Of a stretch of DNA of 60,707 bases, positions 1 to 7,994 are shown one piece after another. The DNA lies in the NCBI GenBank assembly GCA_001644455.1, contig LSTF01000069.1, positions 1-60,707 of the forward strand, in the 5' to 3' direction. This DNA is from Betaproteobacteria bacterium SCGC AG-212-J23. Lineage in GTDB: Bacteria; Pseudomonadota; Gammaproteobacteria; Burkholderiales; SG8-39. Position numbers and translations under genes: made by a program. The notes beneath the pieces were generated by a model. It searched no databases. It was given only the letters and a program-made list of their open reading frames with translations, and was not told the origin of the DNA. Positions within the stretch are counted from its first letter, which is position 1. Every line of letters begins with the position of its first letter.

Positions 1-975
1 CGGCCCGTTGTGCGCGCCCATGACGAACTTGTTGCCGGCCAGCGCCGGCGCCTTGATCGCCGGCGTGCCCTGCCCCTGCGCCTGGTGGCAGGCGACGCAG
101 TTAGCGGCGTAGACCTTCTCGCCGCGCGCGATCAGGTCGGGAAGCGTCCAGGTCTTGGTCGGATCGTCGGCGGCGGCGAGCATCGCCTTCTGCTTCTCGC
201 CGGCCCACTTGCTGTAGTCCTCCTGCGAGGCGACGCGCACCACGATCGGCATGAAGCCGTGCTCCTTGCCGCAGAGCTCCGCGCACTGGCCGCGGTACAC
301 GCCGACCTTGTCGGCGCGGAACCAGATGTCGCGGATGAAGCCGGGGATCGCGTCCTGCTTCACGCCGAACGCCGGCATCCACCAGGCGTGCACCACGTCG
401 GCGGCGGTGGTGAGGATGCGCACCTTCTTGCCGACCGGCACGACCACTTCGTTGTCGACTTCGAGCAGGTAGTGCTCGCCCTTCGGCGCGCGGCCCTCGA
501 TCTGGTCGCGCGGCGTGGTGAGCGTGGCGACGAAATGGATGCCCTCGCCCTCGCCCTTGATGTACTCGTAGTCCCACTTCCACTGGATGCCGGTCGCCTT
601 GATGGTGAGATCTGCGGCGCTGGTGTCCTTCTGCGCGATCACTGTCTTGGTGACCGGCCAGGCGAAGATCACGAGGATGATCGCCGGGATCACGGTCCAG
701 ATGATCTCGACCGTGGTGTTCTCGTGGAACTGCGCGGCGGGATGGCCTTTGGATTTGCGGTGCGCCCAGCAGGCGTAGAACATGAAGCCGAACACGCCGA
801 TGAAGATCACCGTCACGAGGATCATGACGTACTCGTGCAGGTTGTGGATCTCGGCGGACATCGCCGAGGCCGCAGGCTGCAGGTTCCACTCCAGGGCCTG
901 CGCCGCGCCCGCGGCAGCCGCGGCGGCAAGCGCGCACGCGAGCGTGAAGATCCGGCGAACCGACTGACTGCTCAT
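1..975 (-). CDS. coxB: cytochrome c oxidase subunit II with C-terminal cytochrome c domain (3' partial)
   Basis: Subunit II of an aa3/caa3-type terminal oxidase. It takes electrons from cytochrome c to the CuA centre at the periplasmic face of the inner membrane. The 325 visible residues show a signal peptide (1-27), two membrane helices (about 48-70 and 88-108), and a CuA domain with H196, C231, E233, C235, H239 and M242 (CAELCGKEHGFM). A fused class I cytochrome c starts with CVACH at 293-297. The frame runs off the left edge. A second ATG directly upstream (976-978) is possible; 975 has the better spacing from GGGGGA. It lies 10 nt after the DUF2244 gene. The remaining oxidase genes should lie to the left of the window. 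Confidence 0.96.
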   Translation of the reverse strand, partial: MSSQSVRRIFTLACALAAAAAAGAAQALEWNLQPAASAMSAEIHNLHEYVMILVTVIFIGVFGFMFYACWAHRKSKGHPAAQFHENTTVEIIWTVIPAIILVIFAWPVTKTVIAQKDTSAADLTIKATGIQWKWDYEYIKGEGEGIHFVATLTTPRDQIEGRAPKGEHYLLEVDNEVVVPVGKKVRILTTAADVVHAWWMPAFGVKQDAIPGFIRDIWFRADKVGVYRGQCAELCGKEHGFMPIVVRVASQEDYSKWAGEKQKAMLAAADDPTKTWTLPDLIARGEKVYAANCVACHQAQGQGTPAIKAPALAGNKFVMGAHNGP

Positions 976-985
976 CATTCCCCCG

Positions 986-1204
986 TCAAACGCGACGTTG
1001 TCTCTGTTCTTCGATTTCTGCCCCGGCACGCCGCGCGTAGGCGACGAACGCGACGCCCAGCATCAGCACTTCCAGCCCGGCGAATGGCAGCACCAGCCAC
1101 GCGCCGATCATCGCGAACCCTACGCCGATGGCCAATGTGATCGCCGCCAGCGCCGCGAACGCCACCGCCAAGCCGGCCGGAGACATCGAACGATTACGCT
1201 TCAC
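986..1204 (-). CDS. short DUF2244-like membrane protein
   Basis: A 72-residue protein with two predicted membrane helices (about 10-33 and 36-58) and a charged C-terminus. The start MKRNRSMSPAG and the segment GAWLVLPFAGLE resemble the N-terminal membrane part of DUF2244 proteins, which commonly sit beside cytochrome oxidase genes. Most DUF2244 proteins I know of are roughly twice as long, with a soluble C-terminal half. Here translation stops after about 15 residues beyond the second helix, and coxB begins 10 nt later, so the second half is absent. Function unknown; oxidase assembly is an inference from position. Confidence 0.7.
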   Translation of the reverse strand: MKRNRSMSPAGLAVAFAALAAITLAIGVGFAMIGAWLVLPFAGLEVLMLGVAFVAYARRAGAEIEEQRQRRV

Positions 1205-1240
1205 GAAAGGAGCGAAAGTACCACAACCGCGAAGCGCTCC

Positions 1241-2062
1241 TCAAGAAATACGTCGTTGAAAACGAATCGCTTTCGCAGCTTCCGGCGCACGCGGAGCGCT
1301 CTTCCAGGCGTGGCCGTAGACGACCTCGAAAGTCGCTCGCGGGGCGGCGCCCAGCGCGCCGCGCAGCCGTTCCGCAAAGTGCCGGCCCGCGAGCCCTCGT
1401 GGACGATCGGCGCGCGCCGAAGTCTGCCCGGAGCGGCGCAGGTCCTCGAGCAGCGCGTCGGGGCTGCGGTAGGCGACGGTCAGGACCTCCATGTCCATCA
1501 CGGGCGCGGAGAATCCGCAGGCGACGAGCATGTCGCCGAGGTCGTGCATGTCGATGAAAGCGTGCACTCGCGACTCGCCCGCGGCGGCGCGCAGCTCCTT
1601 CAGGGTATCGGGACCGAGCGTGCTGAACATGAGCAAGCCCTCCGGCGCCAGCACGCGATGCAGCTCGCGCAGCGCGGCGAGCGGCTCGGCGATCCAGTGC
1701 ATGACCATGCTCGACCAGGCGAGGTCGATGCTGTCGGCGGTGAAAGGAAGCGCGGCGAGGTCGGCGCAGACCGGCTGCGGCTGCTTGCGGAACCAGCCGA
1801 AGCCGGGCGCGGCGAGCATTTCCGCGGCGAAGTCGAGGGCGATCACCTGTGCGCCGGCGTAACGCCTGCTCAGCGCGCGCTGCGGCGGACCGCTGCCCGC
1901 GTCGAGGATGCGCCGCGGCGCGAGCCGGACGAGATCGAGGCGCTCAAGCATGCGCGAAGCGACCTCGGCCTCGAGCCGTGACGCGTCGCCGTAGGTGCCC
2001 GCCGCGCGCGCAAAGCGTCTGCGCGCGAGACCGGGATCAATCGCGGGAGAGGGCCTGCTCAA
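1241..2062 (-). CDS. bioC: malonyl-[ACP] O-methyltransferase BioC
   Basis: SAM-dependent methyltransferase that caps malonyl-ACP as its methyl ester so fatty-acid synthesis can build the pimeloyl chain of biotin. The 273 residues fit BioC: an N-terminal helix (ARRRFARAAGTYGDAS), the SAM loop DAGSGPP at 54-60, and the segment LPFTADSIDLAWSSMVMHW that follows motif II in this family. The start is TTG, overlapping the end of the upstream amidase by 26 nt; the family N-terminus begins close to it and no ATG is available there. The comF-divergent position is common in betaproteobacteria. No other biotin gene is in the window. Confidence 0.88.
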   Translation of the reverse strand: MSRPSPAIDPGLARRRFARAAGTYGDASRLEAEVASRMLERLDLVRLAPRRILDAGSGPPQRALSRRYAGAQVIALDFAAEMLAAPGFGWFRKQPQPVCADLAALPFTADSIDLAWSSMVMHWIAEPLAALRELHRVLAPEGLLMFSTLGPDTLKELRAAAGESRVHAFIDMHDLGDMLVACGFSAPVMDMEVLTVAYRSPDALLEDLRRSGQTSARADRPRGLAGRHFAERLRGALGAAPRATFEVVYGHAWKSAPRAPEAAKAIRFQRRIS

Positions 2063-3380
2063 TCGCGGCCGCCACGGCGAGCGTGCGCCGGTCAGTCATC
2101 GCCGTGCCGCAGACCATCAGGCCGACCGGCGGTGCACCCTTCGCGTGGCAGGGCAGCGTCGCCGCGCAGCCATCGAGGAAATTGATCAGCCCGGTGTTGC
2201 GCATGATGCGCGCGTTCCAGCGAAAGTAGTCCTCGTCGCTCGATTGCGTCTCGGCGATGGTCGGCGCGATGCACGGCGTGGTCGGCATGATGATCGCGTC
2301 GTAGGGCGCGGCGAGCGCCTCGACTTCGCGGATGAACGCGGCGCGCAGCTCGCCGAGCGTCAGGTAATCCTCCGCGCTCATCTCCCAGCCCATCATCACG
2401 CGCTTGGCGACGCGCGGGTCGTACTCGGCGGCACGCCCGAGATTAGGCTTGTGAATGTGATAGGCCTCGGCGCCGGCGAAGCCGCCGTTCTTGAAGTACT
2501 CGGGCTGGCGATCGAACGCCGGCACTTTGACCTCGGTGAGCACCGCGCCCGCTCTGCCGAGACGCGAGAGCGTGCTGACGAAGGTGCGGGTGACGTGCGC
2601 GTCGAGGTCGTCGAGCGCGCTGGAGCGCGGCAGCATCAGGCGCAGCCCCTTGATCGGCAGCTCGAGCAGCGGGTCGGGCTTCTCGCCGGCGAGGATCGCG
2701 TCGTACACGGCGCAGCAGGCGACCGAGTTGGCGAGCGGGCCGATCGAGTCGAGCGTGGTGGAGAGGGGAAACGCGCCCTCGCGCGGCACGCGCCGCATGG
2801 TCGGCTTGAAGCCGGTCACGCCGCACAGCGCCGCGGGCTGGCGGATCGAGCCGCGCGTGTCGGAGCCGAGCGCCATCACGCACATGCCGTCGGCCTGGGC
2901 CACCGCGCCGCCCGAAGTCGAGCCGCCGGGCACGCGCCCCGTCGCGCGGTCATAGGGATTCTTCGGCGTGCCGTAGTGCGGGTTCAGGCCGACGCCGCCG
3001 AAAGCGAACTCGACCATGTTGCTGCGGCCGATGAGGATCGCTCCCGCGGCGCGCAGGCGCGCGATCGCGGGCGCATCGACTCTGGCGGGCGGATTCTTCT
3101 CGAAGATCTTCGAGCCGGCGCGCGTCACGTCGCCGGCGACATCGAACAGGTCCTTGACCGAGATCGGCAGGCCGTCGATCGGCGAGCGGCGCACGCCGGC
3201 CTTGCGCTGGCGGTCGATGAATTCGGCTTCGCCGCGCGCCGAATCGGCGTAGAGCTTGATGAAAGCGCGGCTGCCCTCGCCGGCGGGGTCGACAATGCGT
3301 GCGAAGGCTTCCTCGACCAGCTCGCGGCTCGTCGTCGTCCCCGCCGCGAGATCGGCGCCGAGCTGCGCTACAGTCCACAT
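2037..3380 (-). CDS. amidase signature family amidase
   Basis: Serine amidase of the Ser-cisSer-Lys family, 447 residues, cytoplasmic. Visible catalytic elements are K76 (ISVKDLFD), the cis-Ser loop GGSTSGG (about 152-158) and the nucleophile S178 in GSDTRGSIR. That last motif has Arg where the usual sequence has Gly (DTGGS). Substrate unknown; GatA, aryl-acylamidase and allophanate-type relatives share this fold. No gatB or gatC is adjacent, so it is unlikely to be the tRNA amidotransferase subunit. I chose ATG 3380, which leaves 15 bp to the divergent comF; the frame stays open upstream inside comF but has no homology there. Confidence 0.88.
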   Translation of the reverse strand: MWTVAQLGADLAAGTTTSRELVEEAFARIVDPAGEGSRAFIKLYADSARGEAEFIDRQRKAGVRRSPIDGLPISVKDLFDVAGDVTRAGSKIFEKNPPARVDAPAIARLRAAGAILIGRSNMVEFAFGGVGLNPHYGTPKNPYDRATGRVPGGSTSGGAVAQADGMCVMALGSDTRGSIRQPAALCGVTGFKPTMRRVPREGAFPLSTTLDSIGPLANSVACCAVYDAILAGEKPDPLLELPIKGLRLMLPRSSALDDLDAHVTRTFVSTLSRLGRAGAVLTEVKVPAFDRQPEYFKNGGFAGAEAYHIHKPNLGRAAEYDPRVAKRVMMGWEMSAEDYLTLGELRAAFIREVEALAAPYDAIIMPTTPCIAPTIAETQSSDEDYFRWNARIMRNTGLINFLDGCAATLPCHAKGAPPVGLMVCGTAMTDRRTLAVAAAIEQALSRD

Positions 3381-3395
3381 GGGGGAAAAGATAGC

Positions 3396-4061
3396 ATGCA
3401 CGCCCGGCTCGCGAGGCTCGTCTTCGGCGGCACCTGCTTCATCTGCCGCGGCGCGGCGAGCGCGACGCTGTGCGAGCGCTGCGACGCCGATCTGCCACGC
3501 TTGCGCCAACCTGTCTGCCCGCGCTGCGCGCTCGAGTCGCCCGCGGGCGCGCTCTGCGGCCGCTGCCTCGCGCAGCCGCCGCGCTACGACGCCACCATTG
3601 CCGCGCTCGGCTATGCATTCCCAGCCGATGCCCTGGTGCACGCGCTCAAGTTCCGCGGCGAGCTCGCCCTCGCGCCTTTCCTGGGGAAGTTAATTCTTGA
3701 AAAAATCTCCCCGGGCAGCGTCGACTGCGTCGTTCCGGTACCGCTTTCCATTCAGCGGCTGCGCGAGCGCGGCTACAACCAGGCGGTCGAGATCGCCCGC
3801 CACCTCGGCGGCCGCCTGGAAATCGAATCGTGCGCCCGCGAGCGCGACGCGCCGCCGCAGGCGGGACTCGACCGCGAGGCGCGCCGGCGCAACGTGCGAG
3901 GCGCCTTCCGCTGCAATCGCTCCTTCGCCGGCGAGCGCGTAGCGCTGGTCGACGACGTGATGACCACCGGAGCGACGCTCGACGCCCTCGCGGCGGCGCT
4001 CAAGGACGCGGGCGCGGCGAGCGTGGTCAACTGGGTGATCTGCAGGACCGCCGATGTTTGA
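3396..4061 (+). CDS. comF: ComF family protein (phosphoribosyltransferase-like)
   Basis: 221-residue cytoplasmic protein with an N-terminal zinc-finger region (CxxC pairs at 14/17, 26/29, 41/44 and 54/57) and a type I phosphoribosyltransferase domain ending in the PRPP-loop-like VALVDDVMTTGAT (182-194). ComF proteins take part in DNA uptake/transformation in naturally competent bacteria and are widely retained elsewhere. ATG 3396 follows GGGGGAAAAG at good spacing. The last 8 nt overlap the start of trmL, implying coupled translation. Confidence 0.92.
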   Translation: MHARLARLVFGGTCFICRGAASATLCERCDADLPRLRQPVCPRCALESPAGALCGRCLAQPPRYDATIAALGYAFPADALVHALKFRGELALAPFLGKLILEKISPGSVDCVVPVPLSIQRLRERGYNQAVEIARHLGGRLEIESCARERDAPPQAGLDREARRRNVRGAFRCNRSFAGERVALVDDVMTTGATLDALAAALKDAGAASVVNWVICRTADV

Positions 4062-4509
4062 TATCGTCCTCGTCCACCCTGAGATTCCGCCCAACACCGG
4101 CAACGTCATCCGGCTCGCCGCCAACACCGGCGCGCGCCTGCACCTCGTCGAGCCGCTCGGCTTCACGCTCGAGGACAAGCAATTGAAGCGCGCCGGCCTC
4201 GACTATCACGATCTCGCCACAATGCAGGTGCACCCGAGCTGGCCTGCGTGCCGTGTCGCGTTGCAAGGAAAGCCGACGTACGCATTCACGTCCAGGGCTC
4301 ACCAGCTGTACACGGACATCCGATATGGCGCGGACGATGCCTTCGTCTTCGGCGCCGAAGCGCAAGGCCTGCCCGAAAAGATCCTCGGTGAATTTCCCGC
4401 CGAGCGGCGGGTGCGCCTGCCGATGCGCCCGGGCAATCGCAGCCTGAATCTCTCCAATGCCGTCGCGATCGTCGTCTACGAGGCGTGGCGCCAGCAGGGA
4501 TTCAGGTGA
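4054..4509 (+). CDS. trmL: tRNA (cytidine(34)-2'-O)-methyltransferase TrmL
   Basis: SPOUT-class methyltransferase (151 residues) that 2'-O-methylates the wobble nucleotide of tRNA-Leu isoacceptors. Motifs: the N-terminal substrate loop PEIPPNTGNVIRL at 9-21, FGAEAQGLP in the middle, and the C-terminal knot segment MRPGNRSLNLSNA that binds SAM. Length and motif order match TrmL and distinguish it from the larger TrmH/RlmB. It overlaps comF upstream, and the next gene starts inside its stop codon (GTGA). Confidence 0.95.
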   Translation: MFDIVLVHPEIPPNTGNVIRLAANTGARLHLVEPLGFTLEDKQLKRAGLDYHDLATMQVHPSWPACRVALQGKPTYAFTSRAHQLYTDIRYGADDAFVFGAEAQGLPEKILGEFPAERRVRLPMRPGNRSLNLSNAVAIVVYEAWRQQGFR

Positions 4510-5081
4510 GAGTCCCCGTGCTTCCTGACTGCCTGCCCAGCCGGGGCAACCGGTTCTCCAGGGTCGTCGGCCGCATGCTGTTCGACGCGATGGGCTGGCG
4601 CATCGAGGGCGATTTCCCGCCCGAGCCGAAGATGGTCGTGATCGTCGCGCCGCACACTTCCAACTGGGACTTCATCGTCGGCATCCTCGCGGTGTTCGCC
4701 ATCGGCATTCGCGCGCGCTTCATCGCCAAGCACACGCTGTTCAAGCCGCCGCTCGGCGCCTTGATGCGCTGGTTCGGCGGCATTCCGGTGAACCGCGAAG
4801 CGCCGCAGGGCATGGTGCCCCAGGCGGTCGAGGCGATCGAGCGGGCGCAATCGGTGTTCCTCGCCATCACCCCGGCGGGAACGCGCTCCAGCACCCGGCC
4901 GTGGAAAAGCGGCTTCTATCGCATCGCCGTCGCCGCCCGTGTGCCGATCATGCCGATCGCGTTCGACGGCGAGCACAAGACCATCCGCCTGATGCCGGCG
5001 TTCGAGCCTGGCGGGGACTACGAAGCCGACCTGCCGAGGCTGCGCGCCTTTTTCGAAGGCGTGCGCGGCATCAAGCCCTAA
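4506..5081 (+). CDS. PlsC-like 1-acylglycerol-3-phosphate acyltransferase family protein
   Basis: 191-residue acyltransferase with the HX4D motif HTSNWD (H50, D55) and a downstream FGGIPVNRE block characteristic of the PlsC/AGPAT superfamily. It probably acylates a lysophospholipid or related acceptor at the inner membrane. Start chosen as GTG 4506 because it forms a GTGA overlap with the trmL stop and has AGGGA 6-9 nt upstream; an in-frame GTG at 4485 lies deeper in trmL. It is shorter than canonical PlsC (about 240), so it belongs to the compact branch of the family. The 3' end overlaps the convergent gpsA by 4 nt. Confidence 0.85.
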   Translation: MRVPVLPDCLPSRGNRFSRVVGRMLFDAMGWRIEGDFPPEPKMVVIVAPHTSNWDFIVGILAVFAIGIRARFIAKHTLFKPPLGALMRWFGGIPVNREAPQGMVPQAVEAIERAQSVFLAITPAGTRSSTRPWKSGFYRIAVAARVPIMPIAFDGEHKTIRLMPAFEPGGDYEADLPRLRAFFEGVRGIKP

Positions 5082-6049
5082 CCCTCTCGCTTCGGATCAC
5101 GCGAGAGCAACCGCTCCACTGCGGCCGCGGGCTTGATCTGCCCTTCGAGCACGGCGTTGACCGCCTGCGTGACCGGCATCTCGACGCTTTTTTTCACGGA
5201 AAGATTCAATACTTCTTTAGCCGAGCGCACCCCTTCGGCGATGTGACCGAGGTCTTTCAAGATGTCACTCAAGGATCTGCCACGCGCGAGCTCGACGCCC
5301 ACCCGCCGGTTGCGCGACAGCTCGCCGGTCGCGGTGAGGATCAGGTCGCCGGCGCCGGCGAGGCCCATCAGCGTCTCGGGCGCGGCGCCGAGCGCCATGC
5401 CGAGGCGCGTGATCTCGGCGAGACCGCGGGTAATGAGCGCGGCGCGCGCGTTCAGGCCGAGGCCGAGGCCGTCGGAGATGCCGGCGGCGATCGCCATCAC
5501 GTTCTTCACCGCGCCGCCGATCTCGACGCCGACCAGGTCGGCGCTGTAGTAGACGCGCAGGCGTCCGCCGTGCACGATCGCCGCGGCTTCGCGCGCGAAT
5601 GCCGCGTCGCGCGAGGCGAGCGTCAGCGCGCAGGGCAGCCCGCGCGCCACCTCGTCGGCGAACGACGGGCCCGACAGTGCGCCGAAGCGCGCGTCTTCAC
5701 CCAGGACCTCGGCGGCGATCTCATGGGGCAAGGCGCCGCTCTTCTGCTCGAATCCCTTGCAGAGCCAGACCAGCGGCGGCTTCACCCGCCCGAGAACCTC
5801 GCGCAACCCGGCGACCGGGGTCGCCACCAAGGCGAGCGAGATTCCGGCAGTCGCCCGCTCGAGATCGCCGGTGATCGTCAGCGCGGCGGGAATCTCGATC
5901 CCGGGGAGGTAGCGCTCGTTGCGGCGCGTCTGGGCGAGGGTCTTCGCCTGCGCCGCGTCGCGCGCCCAGAGCAGCGCCTCGTGCCGCGCAGCGAGCACGC
6001 AGGCGATCGCGGTTCCCCAGGCTCCGGCGCCGAGGACCGCGACGCGCAT
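5078..6049 (-). CDS. gpsA: NAD(P)-dependent glycerol-3-phosphate dehydrogenase
   Basis: Reduces dihydroxyacetone phosphate to sn-glycerol-3-phosphate for phospholipid synthesis; cytoplasmic. 323 residues, the usual GpsA length. The Rossmann loop GAGAWGTA lies at 7-14, WLCKGFEQ and SGPSFADEVARG follow, and the catalytic-lysine segment EIGGAVKNVMAIAAG is intact. It is the last gene of the rhodanese-grxC-secB-gpsA run, 3 nt after secB, an arrangement common in betaproteobacteria. Confidence 0.96.
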   Translation of the reverse strand: MRVAVLGAGAWGTAIACVLAARHEALLWARDAAQAKTLAQTRRNERYLPGIEIPAALTITGDLERATAGISLALVATPVAGLREVLGRVKPPLVWLCKGFEQKSGALPHEIAAEVLGEDARFGALSGPSFADEVARGLPCALTLASRDAAFAREAAAIVHGGRLRVYYSADLVGVEIGGAVKNVMAIAAGISDGLGLGLNARAALITRGLAEITRLGMALGAAPETLMGLAGAGDLILTATGELSRNRRVGVELARGRSLSDILKDLGHIAEGVRSAKEVLNLSVKKSVEMPVTQAVNAVLEGQIKPAAAVERLLSRDPKREG

Positions 6050-6052
6050 CGC

Positions 6053-6529
6053 CTAGCTGGCCAGTTGCTGCGGGCTGCCGCCCTGCTGTCGCTGCAGCCG
6101 CTGCATGTACAGCTGCTCGAAAGAAATCGGCGCGAGGAGCAGCGGCGGGAAGCCGCCGCGCGTGATGAGGTCGGAGATGGTCTCGCGCAGGTAAGGGAAG
6201 AGCACCGTCGGGCAGGCGATGCCGAGCAGCGGCCCGAGGTCGGTTTCCGGGATGTTGCGCAGGGCGAAGATGCCGCCCTGCACCGCCTCGGCGAGGAAGA
6301 CCGTGCGCTCGCCGGCGCGCGCCGTGACGGTGGCCGACAGCGTCACCTCGTAGAAGTCCTCCTGGAAGCGCGACTCGCTGCTTTCGATCTGCACGTCGAT
6401 CTGCGGCTGCACCTGCTCGGCGTAGACCTGCGGCGCGTGCGGGATCTCGAGCGACAGGTCCTTCACGTAGACCTTCTCGATCTGGAAGGTGGCGCCCTGC
6501 GCCGGCTGGGGTTGCGGTGCTTCGCTCAT
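6053..6529 (-). CDS. secB: protein-export chaperone SecB
   Basis: Tetrameric cytosolic chaperone that keeps presecretory proteins unfolded and hands them to SecA. The 158 residues contain the conserved FQIEKVYVKDLSLEIPHAP block near the N-terminus and the C-terminal LFPYLRETISDLITRGGFPPLLLAPI segment (split here by the usual SecB fold). ATG 6529 overlaps the grxC stop codon as ATGA, so translation is probably coupled. Confidence 0.97.
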   Translation of the reverse strand: MSEAPQPQPAQGATFQIEKVYVKDLSLEIPHAPQVYAEQVQPQIDVQIESSESRFQEDFYEVTLSATVTARAGERTVFLAEAVQGGIFALRNIPETDLGPLLGIACPTVLFPYLRETISDLITRGGFPPLLLAPISFEQLYMQRLQRQQGGSPQQLAS

Positions 6530-6789
6530 GCGGTGGCCTCGAGTAGCGGGTCGAGCTTGCCCTGGCGCTCGAGGGCGTAGAGATCGTCGCAGCCGCCGAC
6601 GTGGCGACTGCCGATCCAGATCTGCGGCACGGTGCGCCGACCGCCGCTCTTCTGCGTCATCTCGGCGCGCCGCTCGGGCTCGAGGTCGACCCGCACCTTG
6701 TCGATGCGCGCGCCCTTCTTCAGCAGGAGCTGCTCGGCGGACTGGCAGAACGGGCAAGCCGCCGTGCAGTACATCAGCACGCTCGCCAC
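6526..6789 (-). CDS. grxC: glutaredoxin 3
   Basis: Glutathione-dependent dithiol oxidoreductase of 87 residues. The active site is CPFC (12-15), preceded by a short beta strand (MASVLMYCTAA). The cis-Pro loop RTVPQIWI and the GSH-binding GGCDDL are both present. It sits between the rhodanese-like gene and secB, with 4-nt spacing upstream and an ATGA overlap downstream, as in many betaproteobacteria. Confidence 0.96.
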   Translation of the reverse strand: MASVLMYCTAACPFCQSAEQLLLKKGARIDKVRVDLEPERRAEMTQKSGGRRTVPQIWIGSRHVGGCDDLYALERQGKLDPLLEATA

Positions 6790-6792
6790 CAG

Positions 6793-7239
6793 CTACTTCT
6801 CCACCGGCAACCCGGCCTGGCGCCAGGCGCCCAGACCGCCGGTGAGGTTGGCGACCTGGGTAAAGCCCTGGCGCTTCAGCGCCGCGGCGGCCTTCGCCAC
6901 GAGCTCGCCGCTCTCGTCGTAGACGATCAGCGGCTTTTCCTTGCGCTTGGCGATCTCGCCCGCGACTTCGTCGATGCGCGCCAGCGGCAGGTTCCTCGCG
7001 CCGAGGATGTGGCCCGCCGCGTACTCCGGCGCGTCGCGCACGTCGAGCACCAGCGCGTCCTCGCGGTTGATGAGCTGGATCGCGCGCGCCGTGTCGACCC
7101 ACGGCCCGCCGGTGCGGCGGCGCACGAGCGGCCAGAGCAGCATCGCGCCCGAAATGAGCGCGGTCGCCGCGAGAAGGGGGTTGTAACCCTTCTGGATGAA
7201 CTGGAGGAGGGAAGTGATTTCCACGGGGAAGACGAACAT
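6793..7239 (-). CDS. membrane-anchored rhodanese-like protein lacking the catalytic cysteine
   Basis: 148 residues: one N-terminal transmembrane helix (about 21-38) followed by a single rhodanese domain (about 50-145) with LDVRDAPEYAAGHILGARN. This is the YibN-type membrane rhodanese usually found beside grxC-secB. The active-site loop reads VYDESGE at 106-112, so the position that normally carries the persulfide cysteine is Asp108. The protein is therefore probably not a sulfurtransferase. First gene of the run leading to gpsA; only 14 bp separate it from the divergent gpmA. Confidence 0.88.
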   Translation of the reverse strand: MFVFPVEITSLLQFIQKGYNPLLAATALISGAMLLWPLVRRRTGGPWVDTARAIQLINREDALVLDVRDAPEYAAGHILGARNLPLARIDEVAGEIAKRKEKPLIVYDESGELVAKAAAALKRQGFTQVANLTGGLGAWRQAGLPVEK

Positions 7240-7245
7240 TATAAT
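7240..7245 (+). promoter_or_regulatory. candidate -10 element of gpmA
   Basis: A perfect TATAAT lies 8 nt before the gpmA ATG in the 14-bp divergent gap. If used, transcription would begin within a few nt of the start codon, giving an almost leaderless mRNA. No convincing -35 hexamer is visible at 16-18 bp, so this is tentative. Confidence 0.35.
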
Positions 7246-7253
7246 TGAGCGGC

Positions 7254-7994
7254 ATGCTGAAGCTCGTCCTGCTGCGCCACGGCGAGTCCGACTGGAACCG
7301 CGAGAACCGTTTCACCGGCTGGACCGACGTCGATCTGTCGCCCAAAGGCATCGAGGAAGCGCGCGCCGCCGGCCGCGCCCTCAAGAGCGGCGGCTATCGC
7401 TTCGACCAGGCGTTTACCTCGGTGCTGAAGCGCGCCATCCGCACGCTGTGGATCGCGCTCGACGAGCTCGACCAGCTGTGGCTGCCGGTGACGAAGGACT
7501 GGCGCCTGAACGAGCGCCACTACGGCAACCTGCAGGGGCTGAACAAGGCGGAGATGGCGGCGAAGTTCGGCGAGAAGCAGGTGCTCGTCTGGCGCCGCAG
7601 CTACGACGTGCCGCCCGATCCCCTGCCCGCCGCCGATCCGCGCAGCGAGGCGAACGATCCGCGCTATGCCGGCATCAAGGTGCCGGCGACCGAATGCCTG
7701 AAGGACACCGTCGAGCGCGTCGTGCCGTACTGGGAATCGGCCATCGTGCCGGCGATCCGCTCCGGCAAGAGGGTGCTGGTCGCGGCGCACGGCAATTCGT
7801 TGCGCGCCCTGGTGAAATACCTCGACAGCATCTCGGATGAGGAGATCGTCGGCAAAAACATCCCCACCGGGATTCCGCTCGTCTATGAGCTCGACGAGCG
7901 CTTGCGGCCCGTGAAGCACTACTACCTCGGCGATCCCGCCGAGATCGAGAAGCGCATCGCCGCGGTCGCGGCGCAAGGCAAGGCCAAAGCCTGA
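7254..7994 (+). CDS. gpmA: 2,3-bisphosphoglycerate-dependent phosphoglycerate mutase
   Basis: Interconverts 3- and 2-phosphoglycerate in glycolysis and gluconeogenesis. 246 residues. The catalytic phosphohistidine is H9 in LRHGESDWN; the second His lies in [10 protein letters not shown]. The segment [13 protein letters not shown] is typical of the dimeric dPGM class. ATG 7254 was preferred over an in-frame TTG at 7245, because the protein should begin [10 protein letters not shown]. Its stop codon overlaps the presumed CTG start of the EnvC-like gene (CTGA). Confidence 0.97.
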   Translation: MLKLVLLRHGESDWNRENRFTGWTDVDLSPKGIEEARAAGRALKSGGYRFDQAFTSVLKRAIRTLWIALDELDQLWLPVTKDWRLNERHYGNLQGLNKAEMAAKFGEKQVLVWRRSYDVPPDPLPAADPRSEANDPRYAGIKVPATECLKDTVERVVPYWESAIVPAIRSGKRVLVAAHGNSLRALVKYLDSISDEEIVGKNIPTGIPLVYELDERLRPVKHYYLGDPAEIEKRIAAVAAQGKAKA

